From the NCBI GenBank assembly GCA_963971225.1, contig OZ020269.1, positions 15,808,421 through 15,872,420 of the forward strand: DNA of 64,000 nucleotides, given 5' to 3'. The notes beneath the pieces are model-generated. The model was given only the letters and a program-made list of their open reading frames with translations, was not told where the DNA came from and did no database searches. A program made the position numbers and the translations under genes. The DNA is from Melieria omissa. Taxonomy: Eukaryota; Arthropoda; Insecta; Diptera; Ulidiidae. Each line of letters begins with the position of its first letter. Position 1 is the first letter of the stretch. This document shows positions 33,621-45,849 of the stretch, one piece after another.

Positions 33621-34132
33621 CTGTTGTGAATTGAAGACTCTAACTAAATAAGAAAATTAAGTAAAGTATGTGATTTCTATCGACGAAGCTCCAGCGAAAA
33701 AGGTGTTCGATGCGATGGTTTGAGATCGACGGCGAAGAGAGGGGCCGTGTCTCCGGTGGAAGGACCAAGTTGATGAGGCCCTGTCATCTCTTGGTGTGAC
33801 CAACTGGTGACTACTTGTCTTCCAACTCTTTATGATTTAAATGCTTGAAATGAAATCATATTTTCAAGAATATCTTTTGATGCCAATTTTTGTCCTTTTA
33901 CCCCTGTCTGTGTTACTGTAACTAATTATTTCTTTAATGAAAAATCAATGTTGGTATTGGCATTATAAAAAAACAACTACAAATTCGTAGTATGGAAAAA
34001 ACAACATCAAATCTTTGTGAAGCAATTTCAATGCACTAACTTATTCTGATGTATGTTTTTTCAAAAGTATGTATATCTTAATTTTAAAAAAGTTATTGTT
34101 ATACTTTTGGTATTCACCTATCGCATACTCAC
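33621..34132. other. Intronic spacer before the exon 2 donor
   Basis: AT-rich except for a GC-richer patch at 33680-33800 with no recognised content. Confidence 0.3.
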
Positions 34133-34308
34133 CGTCCTTTGGTGGACTCGCACATGGCGGCGCATAGCTGCCTAAGTGATAGCCGGAATATGAATTCTGA
34201 TGCATGGGCGGGAATGGATAACCTAATGCGCTGCGTGGGCTTGGAAATCCCGAATCTTGTCCACCTTGCGGTCCAAAATGTTGGTAGCCGCTGCGTATGC
34301 CGCCGTAA
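34133..34308 (-). CDS. Dll: Distal-less exon 2 (residues 41-100)
   Basis: Second coding exon. It encodes YGGIRSGYQHFGPQGG through SALGYPFPPMHQNSYSGYH to CASPPKD, the Gly/Ser/Pro/Tyr-rich region before the homeodomain. It is almost identical to Drosophila Dll; the one difference I see is IRSGYQ where Drosophila has IRSTYQ. The acceptor is a pyrimidine-rich run ending TTACAG, with the exon starting at 34308. The donor is GTGAGT at 34132-34127. The exon is 176 bases and leaves a single G, which joins AT at the start of exon 3 to make Asp100. Reading through the donor gives residues (GEYAIGEYQK) unrelated to Dll, which supports the splice site. This region is usually seen as a disordered activation segment; no folded domain is visible. 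Confidence 0.95.
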
Positions 34309-34765
34309 CTGTAATAGAAAATTAAAAAAAAGTTATTATTAGTATGCAATTCAAAAAATTAAGAAATCTATAGGCTACATTAGATTGGGATCTGTATGAG
34401 ACTCAAGTCTATAGGACCCATTTTGTATAAAAAAATTATAAAAGATCAATGTAAATGGGTCATATTCGGACATGTTAAGACACATCGGAAAACAGCGAGT
34501 TATTTTAGCCCAGTAAAAAGATGTTGTATTATAATTTCAATAATTTTTTGCAATAATATGTAATTTTTCTTTCTTCAAAAACTGTAATACATAAATTTGT
34601 TATATTGGATTATGAAGTTATAAATACTTTTCTAAAACCAGTTATTATCCCTAATTCTAAACAAAAATTTTCTTGGGTTCCTAAGTCAATGTCGATGTAT
34701 TTCTATCTGTGCTATTTTATTTTGTGGCATTTTTTCAAGAAAATGAAATTGTTAAAATTCAAGTA

Positions 34766-35687
34766 CAGTGCGTTTCAAAATTAAGTGTTGCTTATAAATC
34801 TTACAAAAGAAGGTATAGTAATGTATGATATATATTTTCTGAAAGGCTGTGCAAATATCTTTTTCGCATTATTATCAAAACTTTGTTCAGTCTGCGTTGT
34901 TGTCAGTAATAGTTTGGCATCTTTTGTTATAATTTTGGCTTATTTTTGAGTGTACTCCAAAGAAACCCCTTTCGAAATCCGTTTTAATGCCAAAATTAGC
35001 TGTTTTGTTGTTGATATTATTTTTCCTCTAAGCTTTGGCTTCATTAAGGACCAAAGATTTTCGATTGGGTTTGCATCTGGACTTTGAGATGGCCAGTTCA
35101 GTGTTTCCACCCCAAATTTGCTCTATGCTATTTCAGACGATTTTCCACATGTTTTTCCCCAAAAGCGATTTCGACATGGTACTTCTATGAGAAATGCCCG
35201 ATTTCAGAAGCCTACATCGGATAGTGGCCGTTGATACTTCGACTCTCTTCTGCGACAATGTTTCCTTCGCTTGCTTCAGGCTAAGAGTTGGAGAGTTATC
35301 AAACATCCGGAGTATCGCCTTATCCGCTTTATTCTAAGTGGTTCTCTTCCTGCCTTTCCATGGCTCGTCATCACCATTTTCGAACTCTTTGAATCGACTG
35401 CCGCACTTCCTCACAAATGAAACTGATGTTTTTGTGTATTTTGCGACTTGTGGAGGATTCATTTTTAGATCATTTGGATGGTTTACCAAAAACACTATTT
35501 CGAAACGTTTTTTAAATACAGCACTCATTTTTAATTCTTGATATTTTCGCGAAAACTTGTACCCAACTAAGAAAACAGGACACACGCGAAAACGGTATTT
35601 TAATATAGAAGATGATCTGCTAATAAAGCCATGGCAAACTTCTACGGTTAAAAAGATATGGCCAACTTTTATTTTTGAAACGCACTG
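34766..35687 (-). mobile_element. Tc1-like element, internally deleted, 922 bp
   Basis: Inverted ends CAGTGCGTTTCAAAA (15 identical bases, then AT-rich) lie at 34766 and 35687, flanked by TA at 34764-34765 and 35688-35689. The length is well below the usual 1.6 kb or so of Tc1 elements. It carries the disabled transposase below on the minus strand. Confidence 0.9.
34940..35528 (-). pseudogene. Tc1-like transposase relic
   Basis: From the ATG at 35528 it reads MSAVFKKRFEIVFLVNHPND and a first HTH ending in a basic GRKRTT. An in-frame stop (35334-35336) follows, after which the same frame continues NKADKAILRMFDNSPTLSLK and a second HTH (TATIRCRLLKSGISHRST). The catalytic core with the two aspartates is missing. 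The sequence resumes with VETLNWPSQSPDANPIENLW, the block around the third acidic catalytic residue of the DD34E type, and ends at a stop at 34940. The N-terminal paired-like HTH, basic hinge and PIENLW motif identify Tc1. The stop and the deletion make it inactive. Confidence 0.85.
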
Positions 35688-36088
35688 TAACTGTCAGTAA
35701 ATTACTTTCTGAAATAATACAACTTGAATATTTTGTTTTAACAGATAAGAATTAAAATATTTTACGATTTCAATGGAACACAACTAACAAACAAAGTTGC
35801 TAAAAAATGTTTGAAAAATGTTTACGTGGTATTCTTATACTTGGTTCACCAAATGGAATAAAAATCATTTAGAAAATTGTTGTAATTTTGTAAAGTGATT
35901 ACTTCCGAATCAGAGGTTACTGCATTGAAACGAAAGTCTGAAAGCTGAGCTTCAAGCTTCGGTTGGGTTAGGTTAGGATGGCTGCCTCGGTCTGAGACAT
36001 ATTAAGGCCTAGATTTCCGGTTCTGATACCACAATTCCACTCGTTTTAAATGTGTCCGCAACACGGCTTTTTCAATATGTAATCTAGC
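35688..36088. other. Intronic spacer
   Basis: AT-rich. At 35958-36000 GGTTAGGTTAGGATGGCTGC and CTCGGTCTGAGAC resemble the fragment at 2619-2662, an unclassified dispersed repeat. Confidence 0.35.
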
Positions 36089-36340
36089 AGCCGCCGTAGC
36101 TCAGCTGGCTAGTGCGTTGGGCTGCGAGTCAAATGCGACGCCCGAAACCAGGTTCAAGACTCCGTTGCTCTGAGAGTAAAGTTGCCTATGAAAAAGCTCC
36201 CAACTCGCCGTTCGGAATCGACATAAAACTGTAGGTCCCTTCCAACCTTGTAAAAACATTCGCTCGCACAACACGAATGGTTGCGGCCTTAGTCTCGTAA
36301 TCGGGCTGTCGTGCCAGTCAAGAAGAATAAGAAGAAGAAG
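36089..36340 (+). mobile_element. tRNA-derived SINE, family A, copy 1
   Basis: The head AGCCGCCGTAGCTCAGCTGG contains an A-box-like TAGCTCAGCTGG, with B-box-like GGTTCAAGACTCC about 45 bases further. The body then reads GAGAGTAAAGTTGCCTATGA, AAAGCTCCCAACTCGCCG, CGACATAAAACTGTAGGTCC and CCTTAGTCTCGTAATCGGGC, ending in an AAG/GAA-rich tail. The head is too diverged to fold as a working tRNA. Other copies are at 41289-41580 and 58889-59250 (minus). This copy lacks an internal segment (TTTCGGCGGCTGTCC to AAATGGCAAA) that the other two have. Confidence 0.88.
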
Positions 36341-36525
36341 TTCTAGCACACATTTCAAGCAAATGAGAGAAGGTGAAGACGACCCAGTTTCAAGGAGAGT
36401 TTGAGGGTTAAAAATCCTCTTCAACATTTTAGTTACCTAAAACGGATTTAACTGGAATTGGGCTCAAATTTGTAGACGTAAAACCGCCCAAAATGAAATC
36501 CTTCGCCACTACGAGGACCGTTTAA
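36341..36525. repeat. Spacer with a decayed MITE fragment
   Basis: About 36455-36512 (GGGCTCAAATTTGTAGACG, CCAAAATGAAATCCT, CGCCACT) resembles the right half of the MITE family at 58129-58262. Confidence 0.4.
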
Positions 36526-36758
36526 CACATTCGAGACGACGATTTTTTTCGAACACGGTCGACAGGAGCGAAATTTTATTTTTCTTTGTGTTGTACACAG
36601 TAAAACCAATGCCAAATTAATTTTTCCTGTACTTTACAGATTTCATTAGCTCCAGAAAAATCTTCTTTCGACGACTCAGAATAACTGATAATTGCACATT
36701 ACTGCTTATAGCCTCGGAAATCCATTGCACACACGGTGTGCAATCGGTCTCTAATCTG
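36526..36758. mobile_element. TTAA-flanked MITE, family 4, 233 bp
   Basis: TTAA at 36522-36525 and 36759-36762 flanks imperfect inverted ends CACATTCGAGACGACGATT and, on the right, the reverse complement CAGATTAGAGACCGATTG. Near the right end is a palindromic TTGCACACACGGTGTGCAA. No coding capacity. The ends do not start with CCC, so the piggyBac-like placement is weaker than for the other TTAA elements. Confidence 0.55.
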
Positions 36759-36762
36759 TTAA

Positions 36763-37700
36763 TGCCGATTCCAAACGGCGGTTGGCAGTGTTTTTGTCAG
36801 TTTTTTGGCGGTTTTGGCAGTGAGATGTCATCGATGCTTACGAAGAGCATGCGTTGCTCATAATTCTCATCCACTTCATATGGATGGCAATAGAAGTAGT
36901 AGAGTGTCTAACCAGTTCGAACTAGCTTCAAGCTCAACTCTTATAATTTTGAAAAAAATTCAGCTCGAATTTTATAATTCAAACAATTTTAAACATATAA
37001 ACCATATAAACAATTATAGCTGAACAAATTGGTTGATGCACTAAGTAAAGAAATCAATTGAGAAGCCAAAGCAAAAGTCAGTAAAAAAAGCTGGGCACTG
37101 AAAGATAAAAGACTTAGATCTGTTAAATCCCCTGATCTCAGTATTTCAGTTTAATAACCAGATTCTCTAGCGCGAAATAGGAAGCATGGAGCTGCATTTA
37201 TGTCAAAAATTAATCGAAAATTGGTACAAAGGAATGAAGTTCACCAAAGCTAGGAGTGGTAAATGAAATTATGTTGTATTCCGTTATCAATGTTGGACTC
37301 TTAACCTTTATACGCTATTAAAAACTTGAAGAAATTCCAACCAGTCGTTGGAACTTTTAAACTACCAAGCCGCTGTTGAAAACCCCTGTAGTTGTCTTTC
37401 AGAAAAGCATGAATTGCCTTAAATAATTCTACACTCCAAAGCCAGAATCACATCTATATATATCTAAAAAAATTCTCTTATAACACAAACCCATTATTAA
37501 CGCCAATAAATTTACAATATTACCATTTGAACCCAGCGGTCAAATCAATAACTTATGTAACCTTTTCAAAATGTTACAAGCATTTTCGAAAAGTTCGCGA
37601 CATTCAATTACGTTTCAATTGAATGAGTTTTATTGGTTCCAATGTAACTATAAAATATTCAATTTAAAGCTCTTTAACCTAATGTCACCATAAATTTGAA
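36763..37700. other. AT-rich intronic stretch, no gene
   Basis: No element or gene recognised. Confidence 0.3.
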
Positions 37701-39235
37701 AATCCCCACAAAACCGGCAAAACTGGCAGACACATACCCCCACTCCACCGCAGCGCAGCGCGTCATCCTTCGGCAGCTGTCAAGCTATTTCGCGCAGCGT
37801 GACAACATGACAGTAACATTTTAACACACACACAAAAAAATCATTAAAAAATAAGTTTGCGTGTTGAGTTTTTATATAGTTTTTGTCTTTTTCAAATTCC
37901 CATTGAAACGGAATAAAAATATAAATAAATACTTGTGACACCGAATGTCAGTGGAGGAGTGAGCGAGAGGCAATAAATCAAATTTCAGCAATTGAAAATA
38001 TTTCAATCACCAAATTCCGCGCTCAAGTTGTCGATTGAAACTTTTCCATGTTGAAATATTTAAATGCAAAAGTTCTTCATGACTTCATCAGCAATGAATG
38101 CCTGCAATCGTTTCGATACTTGGTTAGTTTTCACGTTTAATTGCGCCTTGAAGTGGTGTCTGAAAAATCAATGCCGACGCGTTATGTACATAAGCACAGG
38201 CTTATACATATATGCAGCACATATTTACATGCACATTTGTGCAGGTGTGCGTGTATGTGTCTTATAAATAAATAAATATTGTGTTAACACCTCGCACATG
38301 TCAAACATGGGGCCAGAACGCACCGCAGGAATCGGCGCCATAGACGCCAACGGAATAATGAGGATGGAGGAAAGTGCAGTGGCAAGGCGTGACCGGGACG
38401 CACTTGAACGGGTCGCCAGAATTTCCCACATTCATGGAGCCAACGTTCGTGGGTTGTGGTTGTTCACTGTCGCTGGTGACAGTTTACTTGCCGCGCCACC
38501 GAATGCATTTCAAATATGGAATCGAATTTAATGTCGAATATCGTTGCTTGAATGTTGAACGGAAAGAAATGTTAAATGTTGTATGTTGTATTTATGTATA
38601 CGTACGGATAGGCCATGTGCCTGGGCTGCATGTGGTATGTCGTATTATTCGACATGTTGTTGGACGGCAGCTGCAGGTTCGTGTGGGCCAACTTGGTGGC
38701 CGGATTGTTGGTTTATTTTTTCTTTATTATTTATTTCGAAACAACTGACAGCCGCAAACAGTTGCGCACCGCAAATTGTAGTGTGCGTGCGTGCGTTTGT
38801 GTTTATTAGAAAAACACGGAAACGGAAGCGGCAGCTTCGGCTACACAACGCACACACGAACAACACTACACACACACACACACACACAATCACTCGCTCG
38901 TTCGCGCACTCACTCAATCAACCGCATATACACGAAAACCGCAAAATATCCGCCGCTGCAAATCAAAAATATGGCATTCATATTTTATGGCCTATCCAGC
39001 GGCTCGTACAGTTGGCCGTTGCAATTGTTGTTTCTTTTTTTATTTTTTGTTGCTATACACGCGTTGTATTGTTCGAGGGTGTTTTTATGTTTAATGACCA
39101 AAATGGCACTTTTGGTAGGTGAATTAAGGTGGGTATGGCCAGGCGACTCGGTTTGTTTGCTCATTGGATTGTGGCATCGATTGGGGAAATAGTTGCGGGC
39201 AGCACAGGTGCACAGTGGATCAATGGTGAGTTTCT
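37701..39235. other. Transposon-free island (enhancer candidate)
   Basis: GC-richer patches (37730-37800, 38310-38500, 38610-38700, 39000-39200) and a CA run (38868-38888). The longest frame (38583-39122, plus, 179 codons) passes through the CA run as alternating Thr/His and lacks any recognisable domain, so it is not called. Confidence 0.3.
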
Positions 39236-39239
39236 CAAC

Positions 39240-40880
39240 AAAGTTGGGCTAAAAACTGAATTACAATTTTACTTAATTTTTTTTTAATTTAAATTTTTTT
39301 GTGAGTTTAAATTTTACTAAATTTTTTTAGTTAAGAATATGCAAAATTTTGCGCTCATAAAACCGATATTTGATTGATCGATTTTGAAATATTTTAAAAT
39401 ATTTTGAAATTTGCCTAAAATCTATTATGCAACAATTTCAGTTTAATTTTGTTTTTATTTATTTTCCATATTTGGTTTTGGTTTTCAATATATTTTTAAT
39501 TTACATGTAAATATGTTTTTTATTTCAGTTCAAACATTTGATTTAATTTTGTGTTTTTTTATTGTAATTCAATTTTTACGTTTCAGTTTATTTGTATTCA
39601 TTTTAGACATTTGTTTGTTTTAAATTTTTATTATTTTTTATGTAATTTTTTTAATATCAATTCAACAATTTTTTAAAATTTGCATTTTTTTAATTTTAAT
39701 TAAAATTTTTAATTCCATTTTATTTATAATTATTTTACACATTGTCTGTTTTAAATTTGGTTTTTTTATTTAAATTTAAATTTTAAATTTCATTTGATTT
39801 ATATTTTTTTTAGATATTGTCTGTTTTTAATTTGAGTTTTTTAAATTTAAATAAAGCTTTTTTATTTACTTTTTTTTTATTTATTTTACATATTTGTTTT
39901 AAATTATTTTCAATTCATAATTTTTTTTATATCAGTTCAACTTAACTATTTTTTTTTGTTTGTATTTTTTTGTCATTTTTAATTTAATTTTTATTTTACG
40001 TATTTCTTAAATTTGTTTTCATTTTAAATTTTACTTTTAATGTCGTTTTATTTTAATTAAGTTTGCATGTCATATACTTTTAAATTGAAAACAAATTTCT
40101 TTTCATTATTTGAAACTTTCAGTTTTCATTTTTAAAATTTTCCTTCATTTTATTTAGTTTTTAAAATTTGTTATTTGTTTTTATTTTCTTATTTGTTTTA
40201 CATTTCATGTACTTTTAAACTGAAAACAAATTTCGTTTCATTGTTTGAATTTTTCAGTTTTCATTTTTAAAATTGTTCTTCATTGTTTTCTATTTATTTA
40301 GTTTTTTAAATTTGTTATTTGTTTTTAGTTTCTTATTTTTTAGTTTTATATTTCTTCATTTAATTGTTTTATAAATTGTATTTGTTTGTTTTCTGTTTGT
40401 GTTTTTAGTTGAGTTCTAAATGAAGATTTTTAACTAAAACAAACGAAAACTAACTAAAACAATAAAAAAACAAACAAACAATTATTAAGTAAACAAACAC
40501 GTTTTACATTTGTTTTCAATTTATATTTTATTTTGTTTTTTTAAGTTTTTTTATTATTTAGTTTTAAGTTAGTTTACATTGTTGTCTATTTTAAATTCGT
40601 TCTCACTTGATGTTTAATTTTGTTAATTTAATTTTATTTTTATTTAGTTTACATATTTTATTTTAAGGTTTTTAAAAACATTCTTTTTCTCGTTTTGATT
40701 TCTCAGTTTTTTATTTTTTAATTTTGTTTCATGTTTTCTAGTTATTTTTAAATTTTGTTTCTTCTTTTTATTTACTTGTTTTTTTAAGTTTTATATTTAT
40801 TCTTTAATTCTATTTGTAAATTTTATGTGTTCGTTTTCTATTTGTATGGTTTAAGTTGAGTTCTTAATGATGATTTTTAA
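39240..40880. repeat. 1.6-kb T-rich, strand-asymmetric low-complexity tract
   Basis: Built almost wholly from TTTTATTT, TTTAATTT and TTTGTTT words. The plus strand is strongly T-rich, with one short complementary A-rich stretch (40435-40495). Some longer repeats exist inside: ACTTTTAAA(T/C)TGAAAACAAATT recurs at about 40075 and 40210, about 130 bases apart. No coding potential. Confidence 0.8.
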
Positions 40881-41288
40881 CCAAACCGACTATGAAGAAA
40901 ATATATAAAAAACATATTTGTAAACACCCAGAAATATCAATAAAAAATATATAAAAATATCCTAAAATATTGTAATTTTGCAACAATTTCAGCACAATTA
41001 TCTAATATTATCATAAGAACATAAACGCTCAGACTTAAGGCTTTTGGTGCCAAGAAAAACTTTGATGACTTGAAAAAATGTGCATGAAACAGATTTCAAA
41101 TGCTTTTCCTAAATGAATTTTTCTTTTTGTTCTGCTTCAATGTTCAAAATTTTTATAAACAAATTTTTTTTCATATCTGAATATGTGTTCAAAATATCCT
41201 TTGAAAAGAAAACCTCATGTTATTTTCATAGTGGCGAAATAAGTCGTCAAAGTTCGGCCCTTTTTCTGGCCGCTAAAGGGTTTTTGGC
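40881..41288. other. AT-rich spacer
   Basis: Nothing specific recognised apart from short A/T runs. Confidence 0.3.
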
Positions 41289-41580
41289 AGCCGGCGTAGC
41301 TGAGCTGGCTAGAGCGTTCGGCCGAGAATCAAATGCGACATGCGAACCCAGGTCCAAGACTCCGTTGCTGCTAACACCGAAAAAAAGTAAAACAACAAGT
41401 TTTCTTTCGGCGGCTGTCCTCTCAGCAGGAAATGGCAAATATCTGAGAGTAAAAATTGCCTATGAAAAAACTCCCAACTCGCCGACCTTGAAAAAATTCA
41501 CACGCACAGCATGGATGGTTGCGGGTAGCTAGGCCTTAGTCTCGTAATCAAGCTGTCGTCCCAGTCAAGAAGAAGAAGAG
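41289..41580 (+). mobile_element. tRNA-derived SINE, family A, copy 2
   Basis: Head AGCCGGCGTAGCTGAGCTGG, B-box-like GGTCCAAGACTCC, then an internal segment TTTCTTTCGGCGGCTGTCC. The shared body follows (GAGAGTAAAAATTGCCTATG, CTCCCAACTCGCCG, CCTTAGTCTCGTAATCAAGC) and the tail is AAGAAGAAGAAG. It lacks the CATAAAACTGTAGGTCC block of the other copies. Target duplication not resolved. Confidence 0.88.
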
Positions 41581-41722
41581 TATTGTTACCTCTTAAAGCG
41601 GGGGCACATTTTACAATCGTCATGTTTCTCAATGCCGTTAAAGTGGACTTTCGGATGGTCCGAAAATGTGACAGTGTTGAGAGCCATAATTTTATGTTGC
41701 CCATACAATCTAACCAACAGAG

Positions 41723-42073
41723 TTTAGGTTAGGTTAGGTAAGGTTATGATTGGAAATCTGACAAGCTAGAACATCCCCTATTGGGTCCCCAGCAGTACCA
41801 GTTAGAACACTTTAGTGTTGCTAGTCGACGTAAAAACGTTGGGTGAGAATGGGTGTATTCCTAAAGAAGTCCAACAATGAGTTAGTGTCATCCTTGGGAC
41901 CAGCATTAACCAAGAAAGGATCAGGGCCACTAAGTGAGTAAGGCGCAGTCTTGAGATAGTCGCATCGAAACACAGAAAGTGCTCAAAGGTTTCCCTGTTA
42001 CAATTTTCCTTGCATTTCCTACATTCATGCGACTTGGTCAGACCCATCTTTGCCCTCTAACTAACCTAACTTA
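41723..42073. mobile_element. Small TIR element with TTAGGTTAGG ends, second copy type
   Basis: The left end TTTAGGTTAGGTTAGG and the right end CTAACTAACCTAACTTAG are inverted. The interior differs from 3174-3341 (GGTCCCCAGCAGTACCAG, GAGAATGGGTGTATTCC, ATTCATGCGACTTGG). No intact coding frame. Family unknown. Confidence 0.5.
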
Positions 42074-43900
42074 GTTCAATAAAATACAAATCTTAACAAT
42101 TATAACTATTTTATTTAGTGTGATTTTTAGTTTTACAATTATTAAAATTATTTTATGTTGGTTCCTATAAAATTATTATAAAATTAACAAAAACTCATTG
42201 GATATTCCCTCAAAAAATGTCTTTACACTGACTGTTGATTTATCTCAGAAAAAAACTTAACTCACTTTCATTATTTACTATAAAGAAATTAACTTTATGA
42301 TTTTTCAGTTCTTGCACTTCGCCCGACCTCCGTGACGTTCGCATTCGCATAAATCAAGCACGGAATATAACATTTACGAAATTAATTGAATGTACTTCGC
42401 GCGATGTACATTTCCGCCAGGCGGCAAGTGGAGCTGCCAGCCACAGCCGGAGCCGGTGTCGCGGCCATAGCCCAGGCGCGCATTAGTTGGCGCGACTCGG
42501 TGTGGAAATAGGCGACATTTAATTTATTAATATTAAGCCAAACGACAGCACCAGCAACAACAACAACAACGCCAGTAGCAACAGCAGCAATAGTAGCAAC
42601 AATGCGGCATAGAAATCTGCAGCGCAACAGCATGAAATCAAGTCAAGTAATGCCTTTTCACGCGCGCACTTTTGTTGTACGTATGTACGAATGCATGTAT
42701 GTATGTGTGTGTTTATGAATTTATATATACATATATGTATGTATGTATGAATTTTCGTTATTAATGTACATTCACTTCCGGTACGCAGCGGCCGCTGGAC
42801 TAAATGGATGGACGTGCAGATGGACGAACAGCTGAACGGTTGACGTTTGACTTTGGCTGGCACGCCATGCAAATGCGACAGTCAGTAAAAATATTGCACC
42901 ATAAATTCATCAAAATAATAAAAAAAAAACAACACAACACTAAAATTGCATTATAAAAATATTCTTCGTCTGTTCATTTTGTCTGTTGGTGTCGCAAGAA
43001 AATATGAAAAACCACTTAAATTATACGAAAGGAAAATTTTACTGAAGTTATAAAAGAACACTAAGTAAAAAAGCAAACAGTGGAAAATATTGTTGAAAAA
43101 TTAGCACACCGGCACTGTTAGCACTGTGGCCGCTGGCTTTGACAGTTGTGACGGTGGGTGTGTGTGCGGCATTTTCGATTTCCCGCGCCCATTAAGGCTC
43201 CATTGTTTACTTCTCCGATTTTCTTTCGGCGCTGATGACTGGACGATAATCGCTCAGAATTTTCAATTTGTGTTCGTTGCATTTCGGGGCTTGTCGACCG
43301 CCCAGCGAAATACTGTCTGAAGGCTGCCATTTTTCATCGTTTGCCATTTGCCACTTTGACGATTTTCATGTGTAAACAATAAAGTCGGACTTTTGGTTGG
43401 CGAATGCGATGACTGACGCCCGATAAGCGGCAACCAACCAGCATTTGGTGAAAAATTAAAACTCGCACTTGGCTGCATGAAAGCAGGTTCGACGCGCGTG
43501 TTGCAGTGAATTTGCAAAAGCTGCCATAGCCAAAGTCGCAGATCGAGATTTCGTGGCCGATAAGAACGAATTTGGCGTTGCATGCGAGCGACGCAAATTT
43601 TGTATTTTTTCACAATTTGCGATTTACCAGCTTTGACTTTGGGCTGGTGTTTTCATTTAAGCTGCCATATTTTATTTATTGAAAAGTGTTGTTGCTGATG
43701 TTAAACGGATTTGCTCGAGTTTTGTTTCGAATGACAATTTATGTGGCTTTGTATATAATAATTTTTTGAAAGCATGAAAACATTTCAATGCTTAAAAGTT
43801 TATACGCTTTTTAGGCTAAATTGAAAGCGAGCAGAAATCAAGGTTTGGGCTCTTGTATTGATTTTTGTGTTGCCACAACAGTCACACGTAGTGCGGTCTA
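42074..43900. other. AT-rich spacer, then a transposon-free island (enhancer candidate)
   Basis: 42074-42300 is AT-rich. 42310-43660 is GC-richer, with AACAACAACAA and GCAGCAGCAA runs (42550-42600) and ATGTATGTATG/CATATATG runs (42675-42755). Minus frames 42519-42872 and 43263-43613 are simple-sequence or unrecognised; none is called. Confidence 0.3.
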
Positions 43901-44765
43901 TATATATGACACGCAATGGCATTTAGTGAGAAATCAAGCTGGAAACAGTTATCATGTCTAAGGTCAAAGCAACCAGCGCTGCTTCAAATAACCATCGGAA
44001 CTAAAAGTTCAGTTGTAGAGCAATTGAACAACAACAAATAAGTACTAAGTTTTTCAATTAGTCTTTAAAACTACATAATTTAAGCAAGAGAAGTGTTAGA
44101 ATGGTGAGGTAAACTTAAGTGCTTTGTAAGTTGCGTTCAATTGAAAAGTAAGTTTCATTTCCTCTTTGAGCAGTGGAGATATCAACATGAAGGAAAGGAA
44201 GTAATCTCGAACTTTAAGACGCTTTGAGCGGCTCATTACTTTCGAAAGTACAATTTTTTATATTAGTTTAGTTCTTAAGTAAAGTAAATTGAATTTGAGG
44301 CATCAGTATGAGTTCCTAAGGTACAAATTTTTAAAGTTTTTAGTGCCTAAGCAGAGTAAAATGGATATAACGATTCATTCAGAAAACATAAGCCCACGCA
44401 TTTCGCAACTGTGTTTTTGATTAGAAGATATTTCATTAACTTCATTTTGATGGCAAATTAATCTCATTCCAACTCGCTAAGACCTCAAGCTTATAAGTTT
44501 TGCTGAACATTACTTTATGCGGCTGTAGGAATGGAAGAAAGAGAAATAAGAGGAAGAATAGAAGGAGCTACGGCCTACTTCCGGCATATTCTCTTTGGTT
44601 TTTTTTGTATCAGTTTCATTTTATAGCTACTCGAAAAGAGATGCTTTGAGATTCAAAGATCATTATTTGTCTTGAAATAGATTCCAGAACTGTGAGACGA
44701 ATAACTCTTCTATAAGCTAAAAGTATGAACTACTCAACATTATTTACAACTCCAATACAGTTTAA
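43901..44765. other. AT-rich intronic stretch, no gene
   Basis: No recognised element. Confidence 0.3.
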
Positions 44766-45266
44766 CCCTTTCGTTATTTTGTTGCCATGTGGACGTCTGA
44801 ACTCTCTGTGTTTTCAAGAATACATTTTTTGTTGATCCTTAGAATAGTTTGAAGTTTTAGGAAAAATACGAAATTAATTAACTAAATATTTAAGTTTAAA
44901 CAAGAGAAGTATACACGTTTTTAATTGTATATCTTGACATAATAACATAAAGGAAGAAGAAGCAGAAAAAATTAGAAAACTTTTTAATTTGACGTTTTCT
45001 TTCAAATTAGACCCGTTTTTTTAATTTTGGCTGAAGTAAATGAAGAAATATTAAAATTTTCGTTATGCGTAAAAAGGTTTATGTTTAAGTAATTGTTACA
45101 TCCACAACGATGTGGTTGCTCCCATAGAAAACCCCTCTAAAATACAGGATCCGAGTATAAAAATTCAAAAATTTTTTATTGAATGTTTCTAATGTAACCA
45201 CATAGAAGCCTAAGACGTAAAATTTAACATTTTATCTTGCCCCAGTAATAATCTGTGGCGAAAGGG
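44766..45266. mobile_element. TTAA-flanked MITE, family 3 (piggyBac-like), 501 bp
   Basis: TTAA at 44762-44765 and 45267-45270 flanks short inverted ends CCCTTTCG. Beyond eight bases the ends diverge (TTATTTTGTTGCC against CCACAGATTATTA). The interior has GTGGTTGCTCCC and TTTTTTTAATTTTGG but no transposase frame. The short TIR makes it less certain than families 1 and 2. Confidence 0.65.
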
Positions 45267-45849
45267 TTAAGTAATTCTAAAGCCCAAAGTCGAAGAAACT
45301 TTTTGTGAAAATTTTTTATTTATTCAAAAATTAAGTTCATGTCATCGAAATATGAAGACGTTTCCTTCATTCTTTTCATTCATTATATGAATATTTGTTG
45401 AAAAAGTACAGGAAGAAGGTGAAAAAAGGCCGACCTTTTCGAACAAATCCATGTTTTACGAGAAATTTTGTACAAGAAGCGAGAAGCGTTTAAGGATTTT
45501 TGCATAGAATCTTGTCCCAGAGGTTGCCGCTGGAACAAAAATGTTCTTTATCTAAAACATTTAGAGTCAAAAATTGTTTCTATATGTCGCCACATCAACT
45601 TTTTGCTTTGTGATGTATTCCAAAAACTGTCGAATAACTCTGCTGGAAGCTGCCAGATGTATGAATTACTGAACATTATTTAAAATTCTAATACAGCAAC
45701 TATTTGCGTTATAATATTCGAAAACTGAGTGTACTAACTCTTTGATAACTTTGTGCTTGAATACAAAACTTTCAAATAACTCATTGAGTTGGTTGAGTTG
45801 ACCACACAACTCTCTGATTTGTGATTAAACGCAGTGCTGACTAACCGAC
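45267..45849. other. AT-rich spacer, no gene
   Basis: A 71-codon frame at 45468-45683 (plus, MYKKREAFKDFCIESC) has mixed composition but no recognisable family and no initiation or splice context; not called as a gene. Confidence 0.3.

Larger units (their letters stand above)
25930..34132 (-). other. Dll: Dll intron 2
   Basis: Bounded by the GTGAGT donor after exon 2 and the TCGTTGCAG acceptor before exon 3, about 8.2 kb. It holds islands of mixed composition at both ends and MITEs and a dispersed repeat in the middle, listed separately. Confidence 0.9.

Noticed and set aside
36089..36165. tRNA gene
   Set aside because: A-box and B-box-like words are present but the head does not form a proper cloverleaf and is followed by a repeated body and tail found elsewhere in the window, so it is a SINE head. 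The same holds for 41289, 59250 (minus), 7815 (minus) and 55298.
38583..39122. 179-codon plus-strand frame
   Set aside because: It passes through a CA microsatellite as Thr/His repeats, has no recognisable family and overlaps other open frames.
45468..45683. 71-codon frame with plausible composition
   Set aside because: No family resemblance, no support from splice or start context, and within the expected length for chance.
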